Source of the DNA: Serratia marcescens
GTDB lineage: Bacteria; Pseudomonadota; Gammaproteobacteria; Enterobacterales; Enterobacteriaceae
Assembly: GCF_029846115.1 (NCBI RefSeq)
Contig: NZ_JARVZZ010000001.1
Coordinates: forward strand, 2,170,001 to 2,234,000
Direction: 5' to 3'
DNA length: 64,000 nt
Part shown: positions 1 to 8,979 of the stretch, piece by piece
Layout of the letters: each line of letters begins with the position of its first letter
Position numbering within the stretch: the first letter of the stretch is position 1
The notes under the pieces: model-generated
The model's input: the letters and a program-made list of their open reading frames with translations, nothing else
The model's database searches: none
What the model was told of the DNA's origin: nothing
Translations under genes and position numbers: made by a program

Positions 1-238
1 TGAGTTCGCTGCGGCTGATGTTGCGCTGTTCCGCCAGTTTGTTCAGGGCGTCCACCGCATCCGCGTTGATTTTCAGCTCTACGCGCCGCAATCCACGCAC
101 TTTATCGCGCCGTAACTGATTGCGCTTATTGATTCTAAGCTGTTCATCGCGGGAAAGCGGGTTGGTTTTCGGGCGCCCCGGACGGCGTTCATCTGCGAAC
201 AGATCCAGCGTCGTGCGATCCGTTTGTTCTTTTGCCAT
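1..238 (-). CDS. ybfE: YbfE-like LexA-regulon protein, partial (C-terminus outside window)
   Basis: The reading frame opens at an ATG at 238 and runs off the left edge, so only the N-terminal 79 residues are seen. It starts MAKEQTDRTTLDLFADERRP and continues with a basic stretch (RINKRNQLRRDKVRGLRRVELKI) and a ribbon-helix-helix-like segment, as in enterobacterial YbfE. In E. coli ybfE belongs to the SOS (LexA) regulon; its molecular role is unknown. The upstream gap (239-494) shows no CTGT-N8-ACAG LexA box, so SOS control cannot be confirmed here. The call rests on recognition of the family sequence and on its position next to ybfF. Confidence 0.8.
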   Translation of the reverse strand, partial: MAKEQTDRTTLDLFADERRPGRPKTNPLSRDEQLRINKRNQLRRDKVRGLRRVELKINADAVDALNKLAEQRNISRSEL

Positions 239-440
239 AGGTAGCGGTACTGCAAGGGAGTTTGCATCAAAAAGCGCTCGCACGCTTCCGGAGGCATCGG
301 TTAACACACTTCGGGCCAATAAACCCTAACCCAAATTCACCCCCGAACCGGCGTTCGCGAACGCGCTGGCGCGGCGGCAAAATTATAGCGCGCCATATTA
401 CCCCAGCAGATGGAGCGGCGACAATGCCTAACTGCGGGCT

Positions 441-475
441 AAACGCGCTAAGCCGTTATCTTTAGCGCGTTTTTT
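441..475 (-). terminator. Hairpin terminator downstream of ybfF
   Basis: AAACGCGCTAA (441-451) pairs with TTAGCGCGTTT (462-472) across a 10-nt loop. It lies about 20 bp past the ybfF stop codon. The T-run is longer on the plus strand (six T) than on the minus strand (three T), so it may work in both directions. The rest of the 256-bp gap between ybfE and ybfF shows nothing else clear. Confidence 0.5.
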
Positions 476-494
476 CGCCAGATGAGCGCACTTT

Positions 495-1256
495 TCAGGC
501 TTCGTCGAGAAAACGGTGGATGGCGCGCAGCACCGCCTCCGGCTTTTCGGCGTGCACCCAATGGCCGGTGCCGGCAACGACGTGCGCGCGGGCCTGAGGG
601 AACTGGCGCGCGATGTCTGCACGGTAACTGTCCTGCACGTACGGCGACAGGCCGCCGCGAATGAACAGGATTGGGTGCGGCCAGGCCGGCACATCCTGCC
701 AGCCGGTGATGTCTTCGTAACGTTCGATCAGCACCGGCAGGTTGAAGCGCCATTCGCCGTTGTGGAAGGACTTCAGCAGGAACTGGATTACGCCTTCTTC
801 CTGCAGATAGTCGCGCATCAGCTGGGCGGCCGCCTGGCGCTGGGTGATGCCGGCGGCGCTGACGGCCTTCAGCGCGGCGAAGATCTCGTCGTGACGGCGG
901 GTCTGGTAATCCACCGGCGCGACGTCGATGACGATCAGCCTGGCTATGCGCTCGGGCGCGATGGCGGTCAGCGCCATCGCCGCTTTGCCGCCCATCGAAT
1001 GACCGATGACGATCGCTTTCTCCAGCTGCAGTTCGTCGAGCAGCGCCAGCAGATCCTGCGCCATGGCGGGGTAGTTCATGTCGTCGGCGCGCGGGGAGAG
1101 GCCGTGGTTGCGCAGATCGACCTTGATCACGGTGTGCTGTTTATGCAGATCGCGCGCCAGCACGCCCAGGTTGTCCAGATTGCCGAACAGCCCGTGGATC
1201 AGCAGCACCGGCAGCGCGTCTGACTCGGCGGCCAGCAGTTGATAATGTAATTTCAT
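495..1256 (-). CDS. ybfF: Alpha/beta-hydrolase esterase YbfF
   Basis: This is a 253-residue alpha/beta-hydrolase acting on short acyl esters (palmitoyl-CoA and malonyl-CoA hydrolysis are reported for the E. coli protein). The fold shows as the oxyanion segment LIHGLFGNLDNLG near residues 19-31, the nucleophile elbow GHSMGG with Ser87, and the C-terminal catalytic His in GTGHWVHAEKP. A longer frame starts at 1268 (MNFAMKLHY), but the family begins at MKLHY, so 1256 is chosen. It is transcribed divergently from seqA, as in E. coli. Confidence 0.92.
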   Translation of the reverse strand: MKLHYQLLAAESDALPVLLIHGLFGNLDNLGVLARDLHKQHTVIKVDLRNHGLSPRADDMNYPAMAQDLLALLDELQLEKAIVIGHSMGGKAAMALTAIAPERIARLIVIDVAPVDYQTRRHDEIFAALKAVSAAGITQRQAAAQLMRDYLQEEGVIQFLLKSFHNGEWRFNLPVLIERYEDITGWQDVPAWPHPILFIRGGLSPYVQDSYRADIARQFPQARAHVVAGTGHWVHAEKPEAVLRAIHRFLDEA

Positions 1257-1492
1257 GGCGAAGTTCATACTGAGAGAGATTCAGATTAGGGTATCATGAT
1301 TGAATCGCACGATGAATCATGCGGAATTTTCGCGGCGCGGGCTTGGCAGTGCCGGCTATAGGTATTAGTCTGCATTTGCCGTCCGGAGGCACATTGTTGT
1401 GTTCGCTCCAGCGCTTTTAACCTTATAATCCCATGGCTTGAATGCAGGATCTGGCTTCAGGTTCTAAGTAGAAAAAACAGTATTGGATAAAG

Positions 1493-2035
1493 ATGAAAAC
1501 TATTGAAGTCGACGAAGAGCTTTACCGTTATATTGCCAGTCACACGCAACACATCGGTGAAAGCGCGTCCGATATTTTACGCCGCATGTTGAAATTCACC
1601 GCCGGGCAGCCGGTGCGCGCGTTGCCTGCTGCCAGTGCACCGCAGTCCGTCGAGCTGGAAAAAGCGGCGCCGGCGCAGCGCCCACGCGATCGCGTACGCG
1701 CCGTGCGTGAGCTGCTGCTGTCGGATGAATATGCCGAGCAGAACAAAGCGGTCAACCGTTTCATGCTGGTGCTGTCCACGCTGTATACCCTCGATGCCGC
1801 CGGTTTCGCCGCCGCTACCGAGGCGTTGACCGGCCGTACCCGCACCTATTTCGCCGGCGATCAGCAGACCCTGCTGGCCAACGGCACGCACACCAAGCCG
1901 AAGCATGTACCGGGCACCCCTTACTGGGTGATCACCAATACCAATACCGGCCGCAAACGCAGCATGATCGAACACATCATGCAGGCGATGCAGTTCCCGG
2001 CGGAACTGATCGAGAAAGTTTGCGGTACCGTCTAA
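1493..2035 (+). CDS. seqA: Replication initiation sequestration protein SeqA
   Basis: SeqA binds pairs of hemimethylated GATC sites. It sequesters oriC after firing and organises new DNA behind the fork. The 180-residue protein starts MKTIEVDEELYRYIASHTQH, the conserved N-terminal oligomerisation domain (about residues 1-50). A variable Ala/Pro-rich linker follows (about 51-65), then the C-terminal DNA-binding domain ending LIEKVCGTV. It is 71 bp upstream of pgm, the usual seqA-pgm operon. A good -10 hexamer (TATAAT, 1424-1429) lies upstream, but no convincing -35 pairs with it. Confidence 0.97.
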   Translation: MKTIEVDEELYRYIASHTQHIGESASDILRRMLKFTAGQPVRALPAASAPQSVELEKAAPAQRPRDRVRAVRELLLSDEYAEQNKAVNRFMLVLSTLYTLDAAGFAAATEALTGRTRTYFAGDQQTLLANGTHTKPKHVPGTPYWVITNTNTGRKRSMIEHIMQAMQFPAELIEKVCGTV

Positions 2036-2106
2036 TTTAGCGAACAGCCCGTCATGCTGGCCGTGCGCGACGTATCTGCCCGGTCACCGACAGGGATGAG
2101 GGAGAT

Positions 2107-3756
2107 ATGTCGATGGCGAATAATCCACGTGCCGGGCAGCCCGCCCGCCAAAGCGATCTGATCAACGTAGCCCAGCTGACGTCGCAGTACTATGTGCTGC
2201 AACCGGAAGCCGGCAATGCCGCACACGCGGTGAAGTTTGGCACCTCCGGCCACCGCGGCAGCGCGCAGCGCCACAGCTTCAACGAAGCGCACATCCTCGC
2301 CATCGCTCAGGCGATCGCCGAAGTTCGTCATCAGCAGGGCACCACCGGCCCGTGCTACGTGGGCAAAGATACCCATGCGCTGTCCGAGCCGGCCTTCATT
2401 TCCGTGCTGGAAGTGCTGACCGCCAACGGCGTCGATGTGATCGTGCAGGAAAACAACGGCTTCACGCCAACGCCGGCGGTATCGCACGCCATTCTTTGCC
2501 ACAACCGCCGCGGCGGCGCGCAGGCCGATGGCATCGTCATTACGCCGTCCCATAACCCACCGGAAGACGGTGGCATCAAGTACAATCCGCCGAACGGTGG
2601 CCCGGCCGACACCAACCTGACGTCGGTGATCGAAAAGCGTGCCAACGAACTGCTGGCGCAGCAGCTGAAAGGCGTTCAGCGTCAGTCGCTGGATAAGGCC
2701 TGGAACAGCGGCCACCTGCATGCCAAAGATCTGGTGCAGCCTTATGTCGAAGGCCTGGTTGAGGTGGTCGACATGCCGGCCATCCAACGCGCCGGCCTGA
2801 AGCTGGGCGTGGATCCGCTCGGCGGTTCCGGCATCGCCTATTGGCAGCGCGTGGCGGAGCACTACAAGCTGGATCTGACGCTGGTGAACGATTCCCTCGA
2901 TCAGACCTTCCGTTTTATGCACCTGGACCACGACGGCATCATCCGCATGGACTGTTCGTCCGAGTCGGCGATGGCCGGCCTGCTGGCGCTGCGCGACAAA
3001 TTCGATCTGGCGTTCGCCAACGATCCGGATTACGACCGTCATGGCATCGTCACCCCGAAGGGCCTGATGAACCCGAACCATTATCTGGCGGTAGCCATCA
3101 ACTACCTGTTCCAGCATCGCCCACAGTGGGGCGCCGATGTGGCGGTAGGTAAAACGCTGGTGTCCAGCGCGATGATTGACCGCGTGGTGGCCGATTTGGG
3201 CCGCAAGCTGGTGGAAGTGCCGGTCGGTTTCAAATGGTTCGTGGATGGCCTGTTCGACGGCAGCCTGGGCTTCGGCGGCGAAGAAAGCGCCGGGGCCTCG
3301 TTCCTGCGCTTCAACGGCCAGCCGTGGTCGACCGACAAAGACGGTATCATCATGTGCCTGCTGGCGGCTGAAATCACCGCTGTAACCGGTGAGAACCCGC
3401 AGCATCACTATGACGATCTGGCCAAGCGCTTCGGTGCACCAAGCTATAACCGCATCCAGGCGCCGGCAACCCATGCGCAGAAAGCGGCGCTGTCCAAACT
3501 GTCGCCGGAGATGGTCAAGGCCAGTACGCTGGGCGGGGACCCGATCACCGCACGTCTGACTGCAGCACCGGGCAACGGTGCGTCGATCGGCGGCCTGAAA
3601 GTCATGACCGACAACGGCTGGTTCGCGGCCCGTCCTTCCGGTACCGAAGAGGCTTACAAGATCTACTGCGAGAGCTTCCTCGGAGCGGAACACCGCGAGA
3701 AGATTGAGCACGAGGCGGTCGAGATCGTCAGCGAAGTGCTGGCTTCCGCCAAGTAA
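2107..3756 (+). CDS. pgm: Phosphoglucomutase (alpha-D-glucose 1,6-bisphosphate dependent)
   Basis: Pgm interconverts glucose 1-phosphate and glucose 6-phosphate, linking glycolysis to glycogen, galactose and UDP-glucose metabolism. The 549-residue protein matches E. coli Pgm throughout. The phosphoserine is Ser148 in [11 protein letters not shown], the Mg-binding loop is DPDYD (306-310), the sugar-binding loop is GGEESAG, and the phosphate-binding loop is [12 protein letters not shown] near the C-terminus. A GGGAGAT ribosome site precedes the ATG. A second Met at residue 3 is an alternative start. It follows seqA and ends at a strong terminator. The galTKM genes lie at the other end of this window. 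Confidence 0.97.
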   Translation: MSMANNPRAGQPARQSDLINVAQLTSQYYVLQPEAGNAAHAVKFGTSGHRGSAQRHSFNEAHILAIAQAIAEVRHQQGTTGPCYVGKDTHALSEPAFISVLEVLTANGVDVIVQENNGFTPTPAVSHAILCHNRRGGAQADGIVITPSHNPPEDGGIKYNPPNGGPADTNLTSVIEKRANELLAQQLKGVQRQSLDKAWNSGHLHAKDLVQPYVEGLVEVVDMPAIQRAGLKLGVDPLGGSGIAYWQRVAEHYKLDLTLVNDSLDQTFRFMHLDHDGIIRMDCSSESAMAGLLALRDKFDLAFANDPDYDRHGIVTPKGLMNPNHYLAVAINYLFQHRPQWGADVAVGKTLVSSAMIDRVVADLGRKLVEVPVGFKWFVDGLFDGSLGFGGEESAGASFLRFNGQPWSTDKDGIIMCLLAAEITAVTGENPQHHYDDLAKRFGAPSYNRIQAPATHAQKAALSKLSPEMVKASTLGGDPITARLTAAPGNGASIGGLKVMTDNGWFAARPSGTEEAYKIYCESFLGAEHREKIEHEAVEIVSEVLASAK

Positions 3757-3774
3757 TCGCTTTTCTTGATTGAT

Positions 3775-3804
3775 AAAAAGCGCTGTTTTTACAGCGCTTT
3801 TTTT
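3775..3804 (+). terminator. Intrinsic terminator after pgm
   Basis: GCGCTGT (3780-3786) pairs with ACAGCGC (3791-3797) around a TTTT loop. Five A precede the stem and seven T follow it. Confidence 0.9.
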
Positions 3805-3814
3805 ATGCCTGAAA

Positions 3815-3904
3815 TTTAGATATATCTTTTTATCGGCGCACGCTTGCGCATTTAGATATATCGATCTAGATTAGCGTTATCGACGCTGTTTAGATATATC
3901 TAAA
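3815..3904. promoter_or_regulatory. Three-site AGATATATCT operator array before the PadR gene
   Basis: AGATATATCT occurs at 3818-3827 and 3892-3901, with a one-mismatch copy AGATATATCG at 3854-3863. The last copy extends to the perfect 16-bp palindrome TTTAGATATATCTAAA (3889-3904). Centres are 36 and 38 bp apart. The array sits directly upstream of the PadR-family gene. PadR proteins bind palindromes as dimers and often repress themselves, so these are inferred to be autoregulatory operators. Confidence 0.7.
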
Positions 3905-3947
3905 CAACCTCGTATTGATGTTCACTGTTAAAGCGAGGTATCACCCT

Positions 3948-4589
3948 ATGTTTCATCGATTAGGTTTACACCGGCATCACCACCACCATCATGAATGCGA
4001 AGAGGGCCGCCGTCATCGCGGTGGGCGCCATCACTTCGGCGGCGAAGGCGAAGAGCACGGTCGGGGTGGGCGCGGCGGCCGGGGCGGGCGTCACCGTCTG
4101 TTCGAGCACGGCGATCTGCGCCTGGTGCTGTTGGCGCTGGTGGCGCGCAAGCCCAGCCACGGCTATGAGCTGATCAAGGCGATTGAGGAAGCGTCATCCG
4201 GCCTGTACGTGCCGAGCCCGGGGGTGATTTACCCCACGCTGACGCTGCTGGAAGAGCAGGATTTCCTTGAGCCGCTCACCACCGGCAACGGCCGCAAAAG
4301 CTACCGCATCACCGCCGCGGGCGAGGGCGAGCTGCAAAAGCATCAACAGGTGGTTGACGTCATTCTGGCGCGCCTGGCGGGCGCCGGCCGCGAGCATCAT
4401 CGGCACGGCAATCTGGCGGAAGGCATTTATGATGCCATGAACCGCCTGCGCAGCCTGCTGCGCGGCAACGTGATGCGCGCCGATCTCACGCCGCAGCAGG
4501 TGGAGCGCATCAACGCCGCGTTGCTGACCGCCGTGGCGGCGATCGAAAGCGAAATGCATATTCAACCCACGCAGCAGGAGAAGAACTGA
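3948..4589 (+). CDS. PadR-family transcriptional regulator with His/Gly-rich metal-binding N-terminus (YqjI-like)
   Basis: The 213-residue protein has an N-terminal tail of about 60 residues rich in His, Gly, Arg and Glu, including six consecutive His. It is followed by a PadR winged-helix domain (DLRLVLLALVARKPSHGYELIKAIEE, then SPGVIYPTLTLLEEQDFL) and a helical C-terminal dimerisation region. E. coli YqjI has the same plan and responds to nickel in controlling iron homeostasis, so metal sensing is likely but inferred. The start at 3948 is chosen because GAGGT lies just upstream; a TTG/ATG start at 3915/3918 would place the start 11 nt from the operator. It overlaps the next gene by 1 nt. 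Confidence 0.8.
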   Translation: MFHRLGLHRHHHHHHECEEGRRHRGGRHHFGGEGEEHGRGGRGGRGGRHRLFEHGDLRLVLLALVARKPSHGYELIKAIEEASSGLYVPSPGVIYPTLTLLEEQDFLEPLTTGNGRKSYRITAAGEGELQKHQQVVDVILARLAGAGREHHRHGNLAEGIYDAMNRLRSLLRGNVMRADLTPQQVERINAALLTAVAAIESEMHIQPTQQEKN

Positions 4590-4888
4590 TGCCCGGCCAC
4601 CGTTTTACTATTACCGTTGAAGCCCTGAGCGATCGCCAGGGCAATCCCGTCGAGAAAGCGCCGCTGAGTTTTGAAGTGACCAACCACGACGATATTCTCG
4701 ACATCGTCGAGCGCATCCGGGCGCGTGACGATCTGAACTTCGGCCCCGAGCAGAGCGCGGCCTTCGCCGTAGGATTGAAGCTGTTTTCCGAAGTGATGAT
4801 CGAAAACCGCAAACACCCGGTGTTCGCTCCGCTGCGCGATGCGTTTAAGGAATTTATGGTCGGATTGAAGAAGGGCCCGGCGGCGTAA
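4589..4888 (+). CDS. DUF3861 family protein
   Basis: This 99-residue protein (MPGHRFTITVEALSDRQGNP) matches the small DUF3861 family. It has an N-terminal beta-rich part (RFTITVEAL, LSFEVTNHDD) and a C-terminal amphipathic helix region. No catalytic motif is visible and no function is assigned. Its ATG shares one base with the stop of the PadR-type regulator (TGATG), so the two are translationally coupled and probably share the AGATATATCT-controlled promoter. It runs convergently towards kdpE. The 27-bp gap holds a 7-bp GC hairpin (4890-4907) without a T-run. Confidence 0.7.
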   Translation: MPGHRFTITVEALSDRQGNPVEKAPLSFEVTNHDDILDIVERIRARDDLNFGPEQSAAFAVGLKLFSEVMIENRKHPVFAPLRDAFKEFMVGLKKGPAA

Positions 4889-4915
4889 AGGCGCGGCACA
4901 CCGCGCCCGCCGGGG

Positions 4916-5605
4916 TTAAGGCATGAAGCGATAGCCGACGCCGGTTTCGGTCAGCAGGTGTTTGGGCCGGGCCGGATCGGCTTCGAGCTTCTGCCGCAGG
5001 TGGCCCATGTAGATGCGCAGATAGTGGCTGTGCTCCACGTAGTTCGGCCCCCAGACGTGACTCAACAGCTGGCGTTGGGTGATCACTTTGCCGGCGTTGG
5101 CCAGCAGCTCCGCCAACAGGCGAAACTCGATCGGCGTCAGATGCAGATCTTCGTCGTTGCGCAGCACCCGGCGATTCACCAGATCGACAGTGATCGCCGA
5201 AAAACTCACCAGCGGGCTTTCCTGTTGGCTGGCGGAGTGGCGGCGCAGCGCGACCCGCACCCGCGCCAGCAGCTCACCGATGCCGAACGGTTTGCTGAGG
5301 TAGTCGTCAGCGCCGGCGTCCAGCGCGGCAATTTTGTCCTCTTCGGCGTTGCGCGCCGACAGCACGATCACCGGAATGGCGCTCCACTGCCGCAGATCGC
5401 GGATGTAGCTCAGCCCGTCGCCGTCCGGTAAGCCCAAATCAAGAATGATCAGATCCGGTTTGCGCGTGCCGGCTTCAATCAGCCCACGCTGCAGCGTTTC
5501 ACTTTCAAACACCCGCAGGCCTTCGCTCTCCAGCGCGGTGCGCACGAAGCGGCGGATCTCTTTTTCATCTTCAACAATCAGAATGTTGGTTGGCGTTATG
5601 CTCAC
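4916..5605 (-). CDS. kdpE: Two-component response regulator KdpE
   Basis: KdpE is the OmpR-type response regulator that activates kdpFABC under K+ limitation or osmotic stress. The receiver domain occupies residues 1-120 with Asp56 (LIILDLGLP) as phosphoacceptor. The winged helix follows (LTPIEFRLLAELLANAGKVITQ to the C-terminal GVGYRFMP). A GTG start at 5605 gives 229 residues and has GGGG upstream. The frame stays open further upstream into the end of kdpD, but that part does not match the family. It lies 16 bp after kdpD. Confidence 0.95.
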   Translation of the reverse strand: MSITPTNILIVEDEKEIRRFVRTALESEGLRVFESETLQRGLIEAGTRKPDLIILDLGLPDGDGLSYIRDLRQWSAIPVIVLSARNAEEDKIAALDAGADDYLSKPFGIGELLARVRVALRRHSASQQESPLVSFSAITVDLVNRRVLRNDEDLHLTPIEFRLLAELLANAGKVITQRQLLSHVWGPNYVEHSHYLRIYMGHLRQKLEADPARPKHLLTETGVGYRFMP

Positions 5606-5621
5606 GTTTCCCCTGCGTTGA

Positions 5622-8318
5622 TTACAGATCGAAGGCGTCGCCGTCGATCTCGGGCGGTTTTTCCAGCGGCAGCACGAAGCGGAAGCTGGCGCCGCCGTTG
5701 GCGCCGTTTTCCGCCCAGATGCGGCCATCATGCACTTCAATAATGGCACGGCAAATCGCTAACCCCAAGCCGACACCGGGGATTGCCGACTCTTTATTGC
5801 CGCGTGAAAACTTGTCGAAAATCAGCTGCAGCTGATCGGCGGGGATGCCGGGGCCGTTATCCCAGACCTCGACTTCCAGCCACTCGGGCAGCGTGCGGGC
5901 GCGAATGCCGATGGTGGCCTCGGCGCCGGCGTATTTATTGGCGTTTTCCAACAGGTTGGTGAACACCCGCTCCAGCAGGCTGCCGTCGCAGTTCACCAGG
6001 ATCTGTTCCGGCGGCAGCTCGACCACGATCGGATGCTGGCTGAGCAGCGGCTCCAGCATGTGCAGCGAGGCGCCGACGATCTCTTCCAGCGACTGCCACT
6101 CTTTACGCAGGCTGAAACCGCCGGACTGGATGCGCGCCATATCCAGCAGGTTATTCACCAGCCGGGTGGTGCTCAGCACCTGCTGGCGGATCTGGCTGGC
6201 CTGGGTGGCGTGATTGGAGCCTTCGGCCGCCAGATCCAGCGTGAGGATTTCCGCCTGGCCGAACAGCACGGTCAGCGGCGTGCGCAGATCGTGCGACAGC
6301 GCCGCCAGCAGCGAGTTGCGCAGCTGTTCGCGCTCGGCGTCCAGCTTGGCTTCTTCGGCGCTGCGCGCCAGGTGCAGCCGCTCCAGCGCGCTGGCGATCA
6401 GCACCGCGAAGGTCTGCAGCAGCCGCTGCTGTTCCGGCACCATCAGCTGGCGCAGGTTGTTGGGCTCGATCGCCAGCAGGCCGAAGGTCTGCTTGGGGGT
6501 ATTGAGCGGCAGCAGCTGGTAAGGCACGCCGGGCAGGGTGTCGGTGCCGGCGCCGGCCGGCAGGCCTTTGTCGAAGCTCCAGCGCGCGATGGCTTCATCT
6601 ACCGACAGCAGCCCACCTTCCTCGCCGACCATCTGTTGCAGGCGGCCGTCTTCCTGCGGCAGCAGCAGCACGGTTTTCGCCTGGAAGCTGCTGGAGAGGA
6701 AGTGGCGGCTGGTGTTGGCGATGTCGGCCACCGTCAGCGCACGGCTCAGCCCGCGCGACATTTCATACAGATGACGCGCCCGCTGCTCGCGGTAGCGCGC
6801 CACCCGGGCCTGATAACGCACCCCGGCGGTCAGGTTACCGATGATGATGCCGACGGCGAGCATTACGCCGAAGGTCAATAGGTACTGCATGTCGCTGACG
6901 GCGAACGACCATTCGGGCTGAACGAAGAACAGATCGAAACTGGCGACGTTGATCACCGCCGCCAGCACCGACGGCCAGCGGCCGAAGAACAGCGCGACGA
7001 TCGCCACGCCGAGCAGATAGACCATCACCAGGTTGGCCTGATCGAAGCCCGGCAGCAGCCACTGCGAGAGCAGGGTGATCAGCGCGCACTGCGCCACCGC
7101 GACCGCGCAACCACGCAGCTGCATGCGCCATTTCTCATTGAAGCTGCGGCCGTCGTGCTCCTTGCCCGGCGGCTGCGGTGCGGTGTCGCTCTCCAGCGCC
7201 ACGATCACCAGGTCGAGATCCGGGCCCAGCCGGCCGAGGCGATCGGCGAAGCTGCCGCGCAGCTTCCAGCGCTGCTCGCTGCGGCGGCCGATGATGATTT
7301 TGCCGAGATTATGCTCGCGGGCGTAGCGCAGCACCGCGCGCTCCTCGGACGGATCGGCCAGCGTGGCGGTTTCTGCCCCCAGTTCCTGCGCCAGCCGCAG
7401 CGCGCGCAGAATGGCGCGGCGCTGGTTTTCCGGCAACCGGTGCAGCTTGGGGGTTTCCACATAGACCGCATGCCAGTGGCAGCCAAGCCGCGCCGCCAGC
7501 CGGGCGGCGATGCGCACCAGCTTTTCGTTGCCGCTGTTGTGGCCGACGCACAGCAGAATGCTGTCGCGGGTGTGCCACACTTTCTCGCGCCCCTGGGTGT
7601 CGCGAAACTCACGCATCTGGTCATCGACCCGATCGGCGGTACGGCGCAGCGCCAGCTCGCGCAGGGCGATCAGGTTGCCTTTGCGGAAGAAGTGCTCGAT
7701 GGCGCGCTCGGCCTGGCCGGGAATATACACTTTGCCTTCATGCAGCCGCCGGCGCAGATCGTCTGGCGGCAGATCGACCAGCACCACTTCGCTGGCCTCG
7801 TCAAACACGTGGTCAGGCACCGTTTCGCGCACCCGCACGCCGGTCACGCCGCCCACTACGTCGTTCAGGCTTTCCAGATGCTGTACGTTGACGGTTGTCA
7901 GCACGTCGATGCCGGCATCCAGCAGCTCTTCCACATCCTGCCAGCGTTTGGGGTGGCGCGAACCGTGAGCGTTGCTGTGCGCCAGTTCATCCATCAACAC
8001 CAGCGCCGGGTGGCGCGCCAGCGCGGCGTCGAGATCGAATTCATGCACCAGCCGGCCGCGATGCTGGATGCGTTTTTGCGGCAGCAGCGTCAGGCCGTCG
8101 AGCAGGGCGGCGGTCTCGCTGCGGCCGTGGGTTTCCACCACGCCGACCAGCACGTCCAGCCCCTGAGCGCGCAAACGCTGGGCTTCCTGCAGCATGGCGT
8201 AGGTTTTGCCGACGCCGGCGCAGGCGCCGAAGAATACTTTCAATCGGCCGCGCGGTTTTTCATTGGCCATCGCCAGCAGGCTATCGGGATCGGGGCGCTG
8301 CTGCTCTTCTTCGACCAT
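5622..8318 (-). CDS. kdpD: Sensor histidine kinase KdpD
   Basis: KdpD is the membrane sensor of K+ limitation that phosphorylates KdpE. In order it has the cytoplasmic KdpD domain with Walker A GACAGVGKT (31-39), a universal-stress-protein-like domain, four closely spaced membrane helices (DUF4118; LITLLSQWLLPG through GIIIGNL), a GAF-like region, the HisKA box LSHDLRTPLTVLFG (around residue 675) and a HATPase with GVGLGLAICRAI. The start at 8318 has AAGGAA at good distance and gives 898 residues; an upstream in-frame start at 8339 adds seven unmatched residues. It is separated from kdpC by 73 bp containing a terminator-like hairpin. Confidence 0.96.
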   Translation of the reverse strand: MVEEEQQRPDPDSLLAMANEKPRGRLKVFFGACAGVGKTYAMLQEAQRLRAQGLDVLVGVVETHGRSETAALLDGLTLLPQKRIQHRGRLVHEFDLDAALARHPALVLMDELAHSNAHGSRHPKRWQDVEELLDAGIDVLTTVNVQHLESLNDVVGGVTGVRVRETVPDHVFDEASEVVLVDLPPDDLRRRLHEGKVYIPGQAERAIEHFFRKGNLIALRELALRRTADRVDDQMREFRDTQGREKVWHTRDSILLCVGHNSGNEKLVRIAARLAARLGCHWHAVYVETPKLHRLPENQRRAILRALRLAQELGAETATLADPSEERAVLRYAREHNLGKIIIGRRSEQRWKLRGSFADRLGRLGPDLDLVIVALESDTAPQPPGKEHDGRSFNEKWRMQLRGCAVAVAQCALITLLSQWLLPGFDQANLVMVYLLGVAIVALFFGRWPSVLAAVINVASFDLFFVQPEWSFAVSDMQYLLTFGVMLAVGIIIGNLTAGVRYQARVARYREQRARHLYEMSRGLSRALTVADIANTSRHFLSSSFQAKTVLLLPQEDGRLQQMVGEEGGLLSVDEAIARWSFDKGLPAGAGTDTLPGVPYQLLPLNTPKQTFGLLAIEPNNLRQLMVPEQQRLLQTFAVLIASALERLHLARSAEEAKLDAEREQLRNSLLAALSHDLRTPLTVLFGQAEILTLDLAAEGSNHATQASQIRQQVLSTTRLVNNLLDMARIQSGGFSLRKEWQSLEEIVGASLHMLEPLLSQHPIVVELPPEQILVNCDGSLLERVFTNLLENANKYAGAEATIGIRARTLPEWLEVEVWDNGPGIPADQLQLIFDKFSRGNKESAIPGVGLGLAICRAIIEVHDGRIWAENGANGGASFRFVLPLEKPPEIDGDAFDL

Positions 8319-8340
8319 GACAATTCCTTGTGTTACCAAG

Positions 8341-8367
8341 CAAAAAGGGGTTCGGCATGCCGAACCC
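8341..8367 (-). terminator. Palindromic hairpin with T-run between kdpC and kdpD
   Basis: GGGTTCGGCATGCCGAACCC (8348-8367) is a perfect 20-bp palindrome. Read on the minus strand it is followed by CTTTTT. It has the form of an intrinsic terminator or attenuator placed between the pump genes and the regulatory genes. Confidence 0.75.
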
Positions 8368-8391
8368 TATCACTATGCTGAATACGGCGCG

Positions 8392-8961
8392 TTACTTCAA
8401 CGCATCCAGCGCCAGGTTCAGCTTCAGTACGTTCACCACCGATTCTCCCATGAAGTTGGGCGTGGCCCGATCGGTGTTGTCTTCGATCAGTTTGGCGATC
8501 TGTTGCGGCGGCAGATGACGCGCCGCCGCGACCCGTGCCAGCTGATACTGTGCGGCGGCGATCGAGATCTGCGGATCCAACCCGCTGCCGGAGGCGGTCA
8601 GCAGATCGACCGGGATCGGGCCGCTCATCGCAGGATTGGCCTGGCGCAGGTGCGCTGCGCGCTCGGCGATAGCCTTATCCAGCGCCGGGTTGGTGGCCGC
8701 CAGGTTGCTGCCGGCAGAGGCCAGCGAATTATAGGCCGAATCGCCGGTGGCCGATGGGCGGCCCCAGAAATAGTCGGCACGCGTAAAGTTCTGGCCGATC
8801 AGCGCGGAGCCGACCGCCTTGTCGCCCCGGTACAGCAGCGAACCGTTGGCCGCACCCGGAAACAGCAGCTGCGCCAGCCCGGTGGTCAGCAGCGGATAGG
8901 CGATGCCGGTAATCAGCGTCAGCAGGATCAGCATCACCAGCGCAGGTCGTAAATAAGTCAT
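8392..8961 (-). CDS. kdpC: K+-transporting ATPase subunit KdpC
   Basis: KdpC is the single-span subunit of the KdpFABC K+ pump that helps ATP binding to KdpB. The 189-residue protein has one N-terminal membrane helix ([20 protein letters not shown]) and the conserved motifs [24 protein letters not shown] and [15 protein letters not shown]. The start at 8961 (MTYLRP) aligns with E. coli KdpC and has GAGGG at good spacing. The ATG at 8967 and a TTG at 8976 are less likely. It lies 18 bp after kdpB. Confidence 0.95.
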   Translation of the reverse strand: MTYLRPALVMLILLTLITGIAYPLLTTGLAQLLFPGAANGSLLYRGDKAVGSALIGQNFTRADYFWGRPSATGDSAYNSLASAGSNLAATNPALDKAIAERAAHLRQANPAMSGPIPVDLLTASGSGLDPQISIAAAQYQLARVAAARHLPPQQIAKLIEDNTDRATPNFMGESVVNVLKLNLALDALK

Positions 8962-8979
8962 GTTCATTTCCCTCAATGG

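Noticed and set aside
3915-3947. Upstream start (TTG 3915 or ATG 3918) for the PadR-type gene
   Set aside because: It would put translation start almost at the last operator and lacks a ribosome site; GAGGT fits the ATG at 3948.
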